Below the pieces are notes generated by a model. The model was not told the DNA's origin. It saw only the letters and a list, made by a program, of their open reading frames with translations, and searched no databases. The position numbers and the translations under genes are program-made. A DNA stretch of 5,772 bases from Chitinophagaceae bacterium (GTDB lineage: Bacteria; Bacteroidota; Bacteroidia; Chitinophagales; Chitinophagaceae): the NCBI GenBank assembly GCA_025963615.1, contig JAOQAL010000063.1:1-5772 (forward strand), read 5' to 3'. Shown one piece after another: positions 1 through 5,772 of this stretch (positions within the stretch are counted from its first letter, which is position 1; each line of letters begins with the position of its first letter).

Positions 1-1
1 T

Positions 2-688
2 TTGTTTGGCATTGGACTACTTGTGCGTTATTCACCTCTTCCGGAAATAAATACAGACCGGGAAAATGCAGCAGTAGCCATTGCCAAGGCTGGCAAAAAA
101 AGTATCTTTCAATTTCCACATTTGGTATTGGGGGCCGTCGCGATTTTTTTGCATGTGGGTACACAAGTTATATCCATTGATACGATTATCGGATATGGAA
201 TTTCCATGCATATTAATTTAATGGAAGCTAAAGTATTTCCATCTTATACTCTCTTTGCCACCGTTTGCGGGTATATCATTGGCATCATCTGCATCCCCCG
301 TTTTATAAGCCAGGTAAATGTTTTAAGATTATGTACTTTATTAGGTACCCTATTTACTTTACTTATCATCTTCGCGAACGGGCAGGTAAACCTGTTTAAT
401 CATTCCGCTGATATTTCAATATGGTTTGTAGTTTTATTGGGCCTCGCTAACTCGATGGTATGGGCAGGCATCTGGCCATTGGCTTTGGATGGATTGGGGC
501 GATTTACAAAAACAGGAGCTTCCGTGATGATTATGGGGTTATGTGGCAATGCGATATTGCCGCTTTTCTATGGTTGGTTCGCCGATTTGTACAATGTGCG
601 CCAGGCCTACTGGGTTTTATTTCCCTGTTATCTGTACCTTGTGTTTTATGCTTTTTATGGGCATAAAGCAAGGAAATGGACGATGTAA
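2..688 (+). CDS. Sugar MFS transporter, FucP/NagP family (5' partial, C-terminal half)
   Basis: This is the C-terminal half of an inner-membrane sugar:cation symporter of the major facilitator superfamily, FucP/GluP/NagP branch. The start lies left of the window; the frame is simply open from base 2. About six hydrophobic helices are visible in the 228 residues (roughly 38-66, 80-100, 107-126, 138-160, 171-194, 201-219), preceded by the end of helix 6 and a charged central loop. The stretch at 150-195 (NSMVWAGIWPLALDGLG, then TKTGAS, then a Gly-rich helix ending in FYGWFAD) matches the family pattern of N-S-x-x-W-x-x-x-x-x-L-A-L-x-G-L-G followed by a TK[TS]-type turn. Substrate cannot be fixed from this half. 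Because nagA follows 39 bp downstream in the same direction, N-acetylglucosamine is the best guess (NagP role); L-fucose or glucose/galactose are alternatives. The family call is firm, the substrate is inference. Confidence 0.88.
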   Translation: MFGIGLLVRYSPLPEINTDRENAAVAIAKAGKKSIFQFPHLVLGAVAIFLHVGTQVISIDTIIGYGISMHINLMEAKVFPSYTLFATVCGYIIGIICIPRFISQVNVLRLCTLLGTLFTLLIIFANGQVNLFNHSADISIWFVVLLGLANSMVWAGIWPLALDGLGRFTKTGASVMIMGLCGNAILPLFYGWFADLYNVRQAYWVLFPCYLYLVFYAFYGHKARKWTM

Positions 689-727
689 AAATGGTTTTAA
701 TTTCAACTTAATGACAACAAGTGCTTG

Positions 728-1918
728 ATGGAGCAGCAACGGATAAAAATATATAATGGTAACGTCCTCACGCCTGCGGGAATTATTCCTGGAGGCACCG
801 TATTGATTACCGGAAACGCAATTACGGCTGTTAGTGAAAAAAATATGGCGGCAGCGGGTGCTATAGAAATCGATGCGAAAGGGAACTATATTTCTCCGGG
901 ATTTATCGATATACATGTTCATGGTGGCGGCGGATATGATTTTATGGATGGAACTGAAACCGCATTTTTGAAAATTGCTGAAACACATGCACGGTATGGA
1001 ACTACGGCTATGTTACCCACCACCTTGACAAGCAGTAAAGAAGAAATGCTGCAGACGTTGGCGATCTATGAAGAGGCTGCGCGGAATAATATAAATGGTG
1101 CGCAATTCCTGGGCATGCACCTGGAAGGCCCTTATTTTGCCATGAGCCAGCGCGGCGCACAAGATCCCCGGTATATAAGAGATCCTGATCCTGAAGAATA
1201 TAAAGATATTTTGTCGCGTTCTTCCTGTATCAAACGATGGAGCGCCGCACCTGAATTAAAAGGAGCTATTGAATTCGGAAGATATATTAAGGCACGAGGG
1301 ATATTACCTGCGGTAGCGCATACAGATGCCATTTATGAAGATGTGCTGGAAGCTTTTCATAATGGATATACCCTGGCAACCCATTTATATTCCGGAATGT
1401 CGGGTGTTACCCGGCGAAATGCCTTCCGGTATGCCGGTGTTATTGAAAGCGCTTATATCATTGATGAGATGGATGTTGAAATTATAGCGGATGGTGTTCA
1501 TCTGCCTGCGCCGTTGTTGAAATTGGTATTTAAAATTAAAGGCGCCGGCAGAACCGCGTTAATCACGGATGCGATGCGGGCTGCGGGTATGCCTCCGGGT
1601 GAGAGTATCCTGGGAAATATTCACCATGGATTAAAAGTCATTGTCGAAGATGGTGTTGCCAAATTGCCGGACCGCAGCTCATTTGCCGGAAGTGTCGCAA
1701 CGGCCGATCGCCTGGTAAGAACCATGGTTGCCCTGGCAGATGTTTCATTGACTGATGCGGTACAAATGATGACCGCCACGCCGGCGCGTATTGCCGGTGT
1801 GTCTGATAAAAAAGGCACCCTGGCGGCAGGTAAGGATGCGGACCTTGTAATTTTTGATGACGATATTAATATTTCCATGACGATTATACAGGGACGAATA
1901 GTTTATACCAGGTCATGA
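728..1918 (+). CDS. nagA: N-acetylglucosamine-6-phosphate deacetylase
   Basis: A cytosolic amidohydrolase-superfamily enzyme that removes acetate from GlcNAc-6-phosphate to give glucosamine-6-phosphate, feeding NagB and glycolysis. The 396 residues match the usual length (about 380-400). Visible motifs: the metal-binding PGFIDIHVHG with H63 and H65; GMHLEGPYF with metal ligand E133; H198 in AVAHTDA; H219 in ATHLYSGM; H258 in DGVHLP; catalytic D281 in LITDAMRAAG; and the C-terminal GTLAAGKDADLVIFD strand that closes the beta-sandwich. The ATG at 728 is preferred over the in-frame TTG just before it; neither has a clear Shine-Dalgarno sequence. It lies 39 bp after the transporter and its stop overlaps the next start (ATGA at 1915-1918), so one operon is likely. 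Oddity: the usual HL[FY]NAM phosphate-binding loop reads HLYSGM here. The family call is secure; exact substrate is slightly less so. Confidence 0.93.
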   Translation: MEQQRIKIYNGNVLTPAGIIPGGTVLITGNAITAVSEKNMAAAGAIEIDAKGNYISPGFIDIHVHGGGGYDFMDGTETAFLKIAETHARYGTTAMLPTTLTSSKEEMLQTLAIYEEAARNNINGAQFLGMHLEGPYFAMSQRGAQDPRYIRDPDPEEYKDILSRSSCIKRWSAAPELKGAIEFGRYIKARGILPAVAHTDAIYEDVLEAFHNGYTLATHLYSGMSGVTRRNAFRYAGVIESAYIIDEMDVEIIADGVHLPAPLLKLVFKIKGAGRTALITDAMRAAGMPPGESILGNIHHGLKVIVEDGVAKLPDRSSFAGSVATADRLVRTMVALADVSLTDAVQMMTATPARIAGVSDKKGTLAAGKDADLVIFDDDINISMTIIQGRIVYTRS

Positions 1919-2931
1919 AACATCTCAACTTTGTGTGGTTACTCCTGTTCTTCCCCTGTTGTGTTTCCATGAAGGAATCACCTACCGGTTTGAAAGAATT
2001 TCATTTTGCCGGGTTTGCGCAGGGAACGACCTGGCATATTACTTATTTTGCCAGGGACAGTTTCGTCAGGCATGAACAGTTCGACAGCCTCTTCAACAAA
2101 ATTGACAGCTCACTTTCAATCTATAAATCCTATTCGCTCATCAGCCGGTTTAATGAGGCACCAGGCGAAATAGAAATGGATGCGCATCTAAAAATTGTTG
2201 TTCAGAAGTCACTAGAAATTTATACGGAAACAGGAGGCATTTCGGATATAACGGTGTATCCTATTGTAAGGGCCTGGGGTTTCGGAACGCAAGGCCGGAC
2301 TGAACTTCCTGATTCTGCAACGATTAAAAACCTACTTCCCTGCGTGGGGTCTGATAAAATTTTTATTGATCATAGCCGGTTACGGAAAACAAAGCCTTGT
2401 ATTAAAATTGATGTAAACGGCATTGCGCAGGGCTACACCGTGGATGTGATCGCTGATTTCCTTGAAAAGGAAAATATTCAGAATTGGCTGGTGGAAGTGG
2501 GCGGGGAATTGCGCATAAAAGGACATAAGCATCCCGGCCATAGTTTGTTCCAGGTAGGCATTGAAAGCCCTGCTGACAATAGTTTTGCTGAACCCATCAT
2601 AAAAAAAATAATTCAATTTGAAAAAGGCGCTGTTACTACTTCGGGTAATTACAGGAAATATTTTGAAAAAGGTGGTAAGGTAATTTCGCATTTGATGAAT
2701 CCCAAAAACGGCTACCCGGTTCAAAATGAACTGGTCAGTGTAACCGTCTGGGCTAAAGATGCCATTACGGCCGACGGTTTTGACAATGCTTTAATGGGAA
2801 TGGGTTTGGAGAATTCATTCTTGTTTTTACGTAAGCATAAAAACATGGAAGCATATTTTATTTATCATAAGCCCAACGGTTCGGTGGCTGATACTGCGAC
2901 GGCCGGTTTTTACAAAATGTTGAAAAGATAA
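1915..2931 (+). CDS. apbE: FAD:protein FMN transferase, ApbE family, exported
   Basis: ApbE enzymes split FAD and attach FMN covalently to a Thr or Ser of extracytoplasmic redox proteins such as NqrC, RnfG and other FMN-binding-domain proteins. Residues 1-18 are a hydrophobic export signal; Cys15-Cys16 could be a lipidation site, but the lipobox (FFPC) is not canonical. Family motifs follow in order: GTTW (37-40), LSIYKSYSLISRFN (67-80), GGISDITVYPIVRAWGFG (107-124), KIDVNGIAQGY (164-174), EVGGELR (194-200), TTSGNYRKYF (241-250), SHLMNPKNGYPV (258-269) and TADGFDNALMGMG (285-297). The length of 338 is normal. The start is the ATG that overlaps the nagA stop; a later ATG at codon 19 would lose the signal. 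Odd points: Asn291 sits where many homologues have Thr in the metal-site loop, and Asn262 replaces the frequent Asp in the SHxxDP motif. No acceptor protein is seen nearby. Confidence 0.92.
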   Translation: MKHLNFVWLLLFFPCCVSMKESPTGLKEFHFAGFAQGTTWHITYFARDSFVRHEQFDSLFNKIDSSLSIYKSYSLISRFNEAPGEIEMDAHLKIVVQKSLEIYTETGGISDITVYPIVRAWGFGTQGRTELPDSATIKNLLPCVGSDKIFIDHSRLRKTKPCIKIDVNGIAQGYTVDVIADFLEKENIQNWLVEVGGELRIKGHKHPGHSLFQVGIESPADNSFAEPIIKKIIQFEKGAVTTSGNYRKYFEKGGKVISHLMNPKNGYPVQNELVSVTVWAKDAITADGFDNALMGMGLENSFLFLRKHKNMEAYFIYHKPNGSVADTATAGFYKMLKR

Positions 2932-2974
2932 ACGGACACTGCAATGCAATCAATCACCGTTCAGGTGTCCTGTT
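2931..2974 (+). terminator. Candidate hairpin terminator between convergent genes
   Basis: GGACACTG (2934-2941) can pair with CAGGTGTCC (2962-2970) if G2964 is bulged, and AAC (2931-2933) can pair with GTT (2972-2974) past one bulged T. The loop is about 20 bases and a short TTTT run follows on the + strand. It starts at the apbE stop codon and its right arm overlaps the last codons of the araC-type gene. On the minus strand the downstream sequence is also T-rich, so it may act in both directions. The large loop and short U-tract make it a moderate candidate only. Confidence 0.4.
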
Positions 2975-3836
2975 TTAAATAATCTTTTTTATACTCCAGC
3001 GGTTTCTTTCCCGTAATGAATTTAAACTGGTGATTGAAATGTGATATATTATTATAGCCGCATTCATAACTTATTCCGGCAACATTTTTTTCGTCTTCTA
3101 CCAGCAGGCGGCAAGCATATCCTATCCGGACTTCCATCAGGAATTGAATATAGGTCTTCCGGGTTTTGCTTTTAAAATACCTGCAGAAAGATTCCCGGGT
3201 CATATTTAAACGGGAAGCGAGATGGTCAATCGTTATTTTTGAATGATAATGATTGAATGTATATTCAAAAATGGTTTTAATTCTTTCTTTATCCATATCT
3301 CCCGGCGATTGCATAAAACCTTTTGAAGAAAGAACCGTGTATTCTTTATTTTCTGCCATTTCTTCCAGTATGGATAACAGATCAACCAGCTTCCTGCCCG
3401 GGGATGCATCAGCTATTTTATCAATGGTTTTTGAAATAAGCATTTTTGTTTTTCCGGTCAATCGTAAACCACAACTGCTTTTTGACAGCAATTCTTTTAT
3501 TCCTTTTGCTTCGGGCATATTTAAAAAGGGGCTGCCAAAAATTTCAGGTAAAAATTTTATACAGATAGTTTCACCGGCAATTTTACTTTTTTTCGCTGTA
3601 TATTTTTTCTCGTGGCGGAAACAATGTGGCAGATCCGGGCCAATCAAGACCACGTCCCCGCTTTGAAAATGACCGATATGATCGCCAATCAGCCAGGTGC
3701 CCGAACTTTTTTTAATAAACAATAATTCAATCTCCGGGTGATAGTGCCAGTTATTAACCATATTTTCCCGGGCATCCTTTCTTATCAAAAAGGAATGGTC
3801 AGGTGTTGACGTAATCTGGCGGAGAACAGCTTTCAT
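2961..3836 (-). CDS. AraC-family transcriptional regulator with cupin sensor domain
   Basis: A 291-residue cytosolic DNA-binding regulator. The N-terminal part (about 10-100) is an AraC-type cupin: WHYHPEIELLFI at 30-41 carries the His-x-His-Pro-Glu signature, and GDVVLIGPDLPHCF at 60-73 carries the second cupin motif; such domains usually bind a sugar or another small effector. A helical linker covers about 110-190. The C-terminal domain (about 190-285) has two helix-turn-helix units: ITIDHLASRLNMTRESFCRYFK (201-222) and the VAGISYECGYNNISHFNHQFK unit (252-272), ending in TGKKPLEYKK. It is convergent with apbE (29-bp gap) and divergent from the alpha-L-fucosidase gene across 275 bp, so control of the fucosidase operon is the simplest inference. 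The ATG at 3836 gives the usual MKAVLRQI beginning but has no Shine-Dalgarno sequence. The effector is unknown; a fucose-pathway or other sugar ligand is a guess. Confidence 0.92.
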   Translation of the reverse strand: MKAVLRQITSTPDHSFLIRKDARENMVNNWHYHPEIELLFIKKSSGTWLIGDHIGHFQSGDVVLIGPDLPHCFRHEKKYTAKKSKIAGETICIKFLPEIFGSPFLNMPEAKGIKELLSKSSCGLRLTGKTKMLISKTIDKIADASPGRKLVDLLSILEEMAENKEYTVLSSKGFMQSPGDMDKERIKTIFEYTFNHYHSKITIDHLASRLNMTRESFCRYFKSKTRKTYIQFLMEVRIGYACRLLVEDEKNVAGISYECGYNNISHFNHQFKFITGKKPLEYKKDYLKQDT

Positions 3837-4111
3837 CGTCCGGCAAGTTAGGGACTATGTTAATATATTACAATTTTTTGAAAAAAAAGTGAAGTGATAA
3901 TTTGCGATAGAAAACTAGGTTTACAGTGAAATTGTAACCTCATTCGGTGATTAGAGGCTTAATGGATTGCCGGATAGCCAATATGAAAAGATATTCCTGG
4001 ATTTTAGCTAAGAAGGCTCCCGCTGGAAGATTCATTTCCTATACTGGCAAAGAATTGCATGAGTCGTGAATTTTATTTCATTCAAAATCATTTAAAATTT
4101 ATAATCATTAT
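3837..4111. promoter_or_regulatory. Divergent intergenic region between araC-type gene and fucosidase gene
   Basis: These 275 bp must hold the start signals for both divergent genes. The side near the regulator (3855-3905) is very AT-rich. On the + strand a TTTG (3877-3880) lies 16 bases before ATAATTTG (3897-3904), close to the Bacteroidota -33/-7 pattern TTTG...TAnnTTTG but with one mismatch and a short spacer. TCCGGCAA (3839-3846) recurs inverted as TTGCCGGA (3967-3974), and TTAGCTAA (4004-4011) is a perfect 8-bp palindrome; either could be an operator, and either could arise by chance. A 35-codon open frame runs from 3962 to 4069. The 35 bases before the fucosidase ATG are A/T-rich without a Shine-Dalgarno sequence, as is common in Bacteroidota. 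That a regulatory region exists here is safe; no individual site is proven. Confidence 0.5.
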
Positions 4112-5563
4112 ATGAGGAAGCTGTTTTTATATCTGACCGTAGCTGTTTTTTTATCAGTTGCCATGCTGCCAACCAATGCACAGGAAAGGTACCAGGCTGA
4201 CTGGGAGTCATTAAAGAAATACCAGACACCGGATTGGTTCAGGGATGCTAAGTTTGGGATATTTATTCACTGGGGAGTGTATTCCGTTCCGGCTTTTGGA
4301 TCAGAGTGGTATCCGCGTGACATGTATCAGAAAGGAAGCAAAGAGTTTAAGCACCAGGTTGAAAAATACGGTCCGCAATCTAAATTCGGGTATAAGGATT
4401 TCATACCTCTTTTTAAAGGAGAGAAATTCAATGCGGAGCAATGGGTGGATCTGTTTAAAAAGGCGGGAGCAAAATATGTAGTGCCAGTTGCGGAACATCA
4501 TGACGGGTTTTCTATGTATAAGACCGCTTTATCAAAATGGAATGCTTTTGAAATGGGACCGCACCGCGATGTGTTGGGTGAACTCGCCAGTGAAATCCGT
4601 AAACAGGGATTGATATTTGGGTTGTCATCACACCGTATAGAGCATTGGTTCTTTATGAATGGTGGACGCAAGTTTGAGTCCGACGTATTGGACCCTGCCA
4701 ATGCGGATTTATATGGTCCTGCCAGGGAAGAAAATGAAACCCCTTCCCCTGAGTTTATGAATGATTGGTTGCTGCGTAATACCGAATTGGTCAATAATTA
4801 TCAACCGCAATTGTTCTGGTTTGATTGGTGGATAGAACAACCGGCTATGGATCCTTACCGTAGATCTTTTGCCTCATTTTATTATAACAAAGGCCTTGAA
4901 TGGAATAAAGGGGTGGTGGTGAATTATAAAAATGTTTCGTATCCTGAAGGGACAGCGGTACTGGATATGGAACGCGGCAAACTCGCCGGTATCCGGAAGC
5001 TGCCATGGCAAACGGACGATGCCATTGGCAACGAGTCATGGGGATACGCTGAGGGCAATACGTTCAAGTCGGCGCAATATGTAATTACCAACCTGATTGA
5101 TATTGTAAGTAAGAATGGAAATCTTTTGTTGAATATCGGGCCGCGTTCCGACGGAACGATTACAGATGAAGAAACACAAACATTACTGGGCACTGGTAAA
5201 TGGCTTGATATAAATGGAGAGGCTATTTATGGTACCCGCCCATGGAAAATTTTTGGTGAAGGCCCCACAGAATCTGCCAGCGGAAGTTTTTCAGATCAGA
5301 AAAAACCGTTTACCGCGCAGGATATTCGATTTACTACGAAGGGGGACGTGTTGTATGCCATTGCGATGGGCAAACCAGTTGCCAATATCGTTATAAAGAC
5401 ATTAGGGATCCAGGCAGGCAATGGAAGGATTGCATCCATTGATGTGGTGGGCAGTAATGAAAAGATAGGCTGGTCACAACAGGCGGGTGCGCTGGTTATT
5501 AAACCTTCGAAAAGCTATCCTTCGGATAATGCGGTAGTATATAAAGTAAATTTCAGGAAATAG
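4112..5563 (+). CDS. Secreted alpha-L-fucosidase, glycoside hydrolase family 29
   Basis: A retaining exo-glycosidase that releases terminal L-fucose from glycans such as mucin, N-glycan, milk or plant/algal oligosaccharides. Residues 1-23 form a type I signal peptide ending TNA, with Gln24 as likely mature start, so it acts in the periplasm or outside the cell. The (beta/alpha)8 catalytic domain spans about 27-372: FGIFIHWGVYS (48-58) and AEHHDGFSMY (127-136) are the fucose-binding strands; WFDWW (236-240) carries D238, the expected nucleophile; DMERG (285-289) carries E287, a candidate acid/base; VSKNGNLLLNIGPRSDGTI (332-350) and NGEAIYGTRPWK (368-379) are family signatures. The rest (about 380-483) is a C-terminal beta-sandwich. 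The length of 483 is normal and no key motif is lost. The motifs suggest the broad-specificity GH29-A type, but linkage preference is not readable. It probably heads an operon with the dehydrogenase 15 bp downstream. Confidence 0.95.
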   Translation: MRKLFLYLTVAVFLSVAMLPTNAQERYQADWESLKKYQTPDWFRDAKFGIFIHWGVYSVPAFGSEWYPRDMYQKGSKEFKHQVEKYGPQSKFGYKDFIPLFKGEKFNAEQWVDLFKKAGAKYVVPVAEHHDGFSMYKTALSKWNAFEMGPHRDVLGELASEIRKQGLIFGLSSHRIEHWFFMNGGRKFESDVLDPANADLYGPAREENETPSPEFMNDWLLRNTELVNNYQPQLFWFDWWIEQPAMDPYRRSFASFYYNKGLEWNKGVVVNYKNVSYPEGTAVLDMERGKLAGIRKLPWQTDDAIGNESWGYAEGNTFKSAQYVITNLIDIVSKNGNLLLNIGPRSDGTITDEETQTLLGTGKWLDINGEAIYGTRPWKIFGEGPTESASGSFSDQKKPFTAQDIRFTTKGDVLYAIAMGKPVANIVIKTLGIQAGNGRIASIDVVGSNEKIGWSQQAGALVIKPSKSYPSDNAVVYKVNFRK

Positions 5564-5578
5564 AAATACCTTTTTGTA

Positions 5579-5772
5579 ATGAAAGCATTAGTATGCACCA
5601 GGCCGGGCTTTTTTGAATATAAAAATATTGTAGCTCCTGTTTTGCAGCCTGGTCATGCTATCATTAAGATAAAACGCATCGGTATTTGCGGTACGGATTT
5701 ACACGCATATCGTGGAACGCAACCTTATTTTAATTATCCAAGGATATTAGGTCATGAATTGGCTGCGGACCT
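5579..5772 (+). CDS. Zinc-dependent medium-chain alcohol/polyol dehydrogenase (3' partial)
   Basis: The first 64 residues of a cytosolic NAD(P)-dependent zinc alcohol dehydrogenase of the MDR superfamily; the gene runs off the right edge. Visible are the GroES-like N-terminal domain with GICGTDLHAYRG (35-46), giving catalytic-zinc ligand C37, and PRILGHEL (54-61), giving H59 and E60. The ATG at 5579 yields the normal MKALVCTRPG beginning of this family. It starts only 15 bp after the fucosidase stop with no terminator between, so co-transcription is likely. The sequence resembles sorbitol/L-gulonate-type dehydrogenases. Next to a fucosidase, a role in oxidising L-fucose or a later intermediate of a non-phosphorylating fucose pathway is plausible. 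That role is inference: the NAD-binding domain and substrate residues lie outside the window. Confidence 0.9.
   Translation, partial: MKALVCTRPGFFEYKNIVAPVLQPGHAIIKIKRIGICGTDLHAYRGTQPYFNYPRILGHELAAD

Noticed and set aside
2..4. TTG at base 2 as a true start of the transporter
   Set aside because: The sequence begins at the end of helix 6 and central loop of a 12-helix family, so the gene is cut by the window edge.
725..727. TTG as the nagA start codon
   Set aside because: An ATG follows immediately in frame and gives the normal NagA N-terminus; nothing favours the TTG.
617..988. 123-codon open frame on the minus strand across the transporter-nagA junction
   Set aside because: It is antisense to two well-supported genes and its Cys/Arg/Ser-rich translation resembles no family I know.
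2380..2724. 114-codon open frame on the minus strand inside apbE
   Set aside because: Antisense shadow of a gene whose + strand frame carries all ApbE motifs.
3253..3666. 137-codon open frame on the + strand inside the araC-type gene
   Set aside because: It is antisense to a clear AraC-family protein, has low-complexity hydrophobic sequence, and shows no recognisable domain.
5567..5576. TACCTTTTTG before the dehydrogenase start as a -7 promoter element
   Set aside because: It has two extra T residues against TAnnTTTG, sits three bases before the ATG, and has no matching -33 element at the right spacing.

Overview
The window looks like chromosomal DNA of a Bacteroidota bacterium, probably near Chitinophagaceae or Sphingobacteriaceae. 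This rests on moderate GC content, start codons without clear Shine-Dalgarno sequences, AT-rich leaders, and protein sequences that read like Bacteroidota members of each family. The taxonomic call is inference. There are six protein genes, two of them cut by the window edges. I see no RNA gene, mobile element or CRISPR array. The theme is capture and breakdown of amino-sugar and fucose-bearing glycans.

Left block (1-2931, + strand): the C-terminal half of a FucP/NagP-type sugar:cation symporter, then nagA (N-acetylglucosamine-6-phosphate deacetylase), then an exported ApbE-type FAD:protein FMN transferase. The three genes run in one direction; nagA is 39 bp after the transporter, and nagA and the ApbE gene overlap by 4 bp (ATGA). 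A likely operon would import N-acetylglucosamine and deacetylate its 6-phosphate. The ApbE enzyme does not fit that route and is the odd member.

Middle (2932-4111): a hairpin between convergent genes, then an AraC-type regulator on the minus strand with an N-terminal cupin sensor domain. Next comes a 275-bp divergent intergenic region, the longest gene-free stretch. It is AT-rich on the AraC side and holds a weak promoter-like element, an 8-bp inverted repeat pair and a 35-codon open frame of doubtful reality.

Right block (4112-5772, + strand): a secreted GH29 alpha-L-fucosidase followed 15 bp later by the start of a zinc-dependent medium-chain alcohol dehydrogenase. A plausible reading is that fucose is released in the periplasm and then oxidised inside the cell, with the divergent AraC protein as local regulator. 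No SusC/SusD pair, fucose kinase/isomerase or flavinylation-acceptor protein lies in the window.

Nothing here is clearly a new system. The most unusual point is the tight coupling of nagA to an exported flavin transferase, followed by the substitutions in the phosphate-binding loop of NagA and in the metal-site loop of ApbE.
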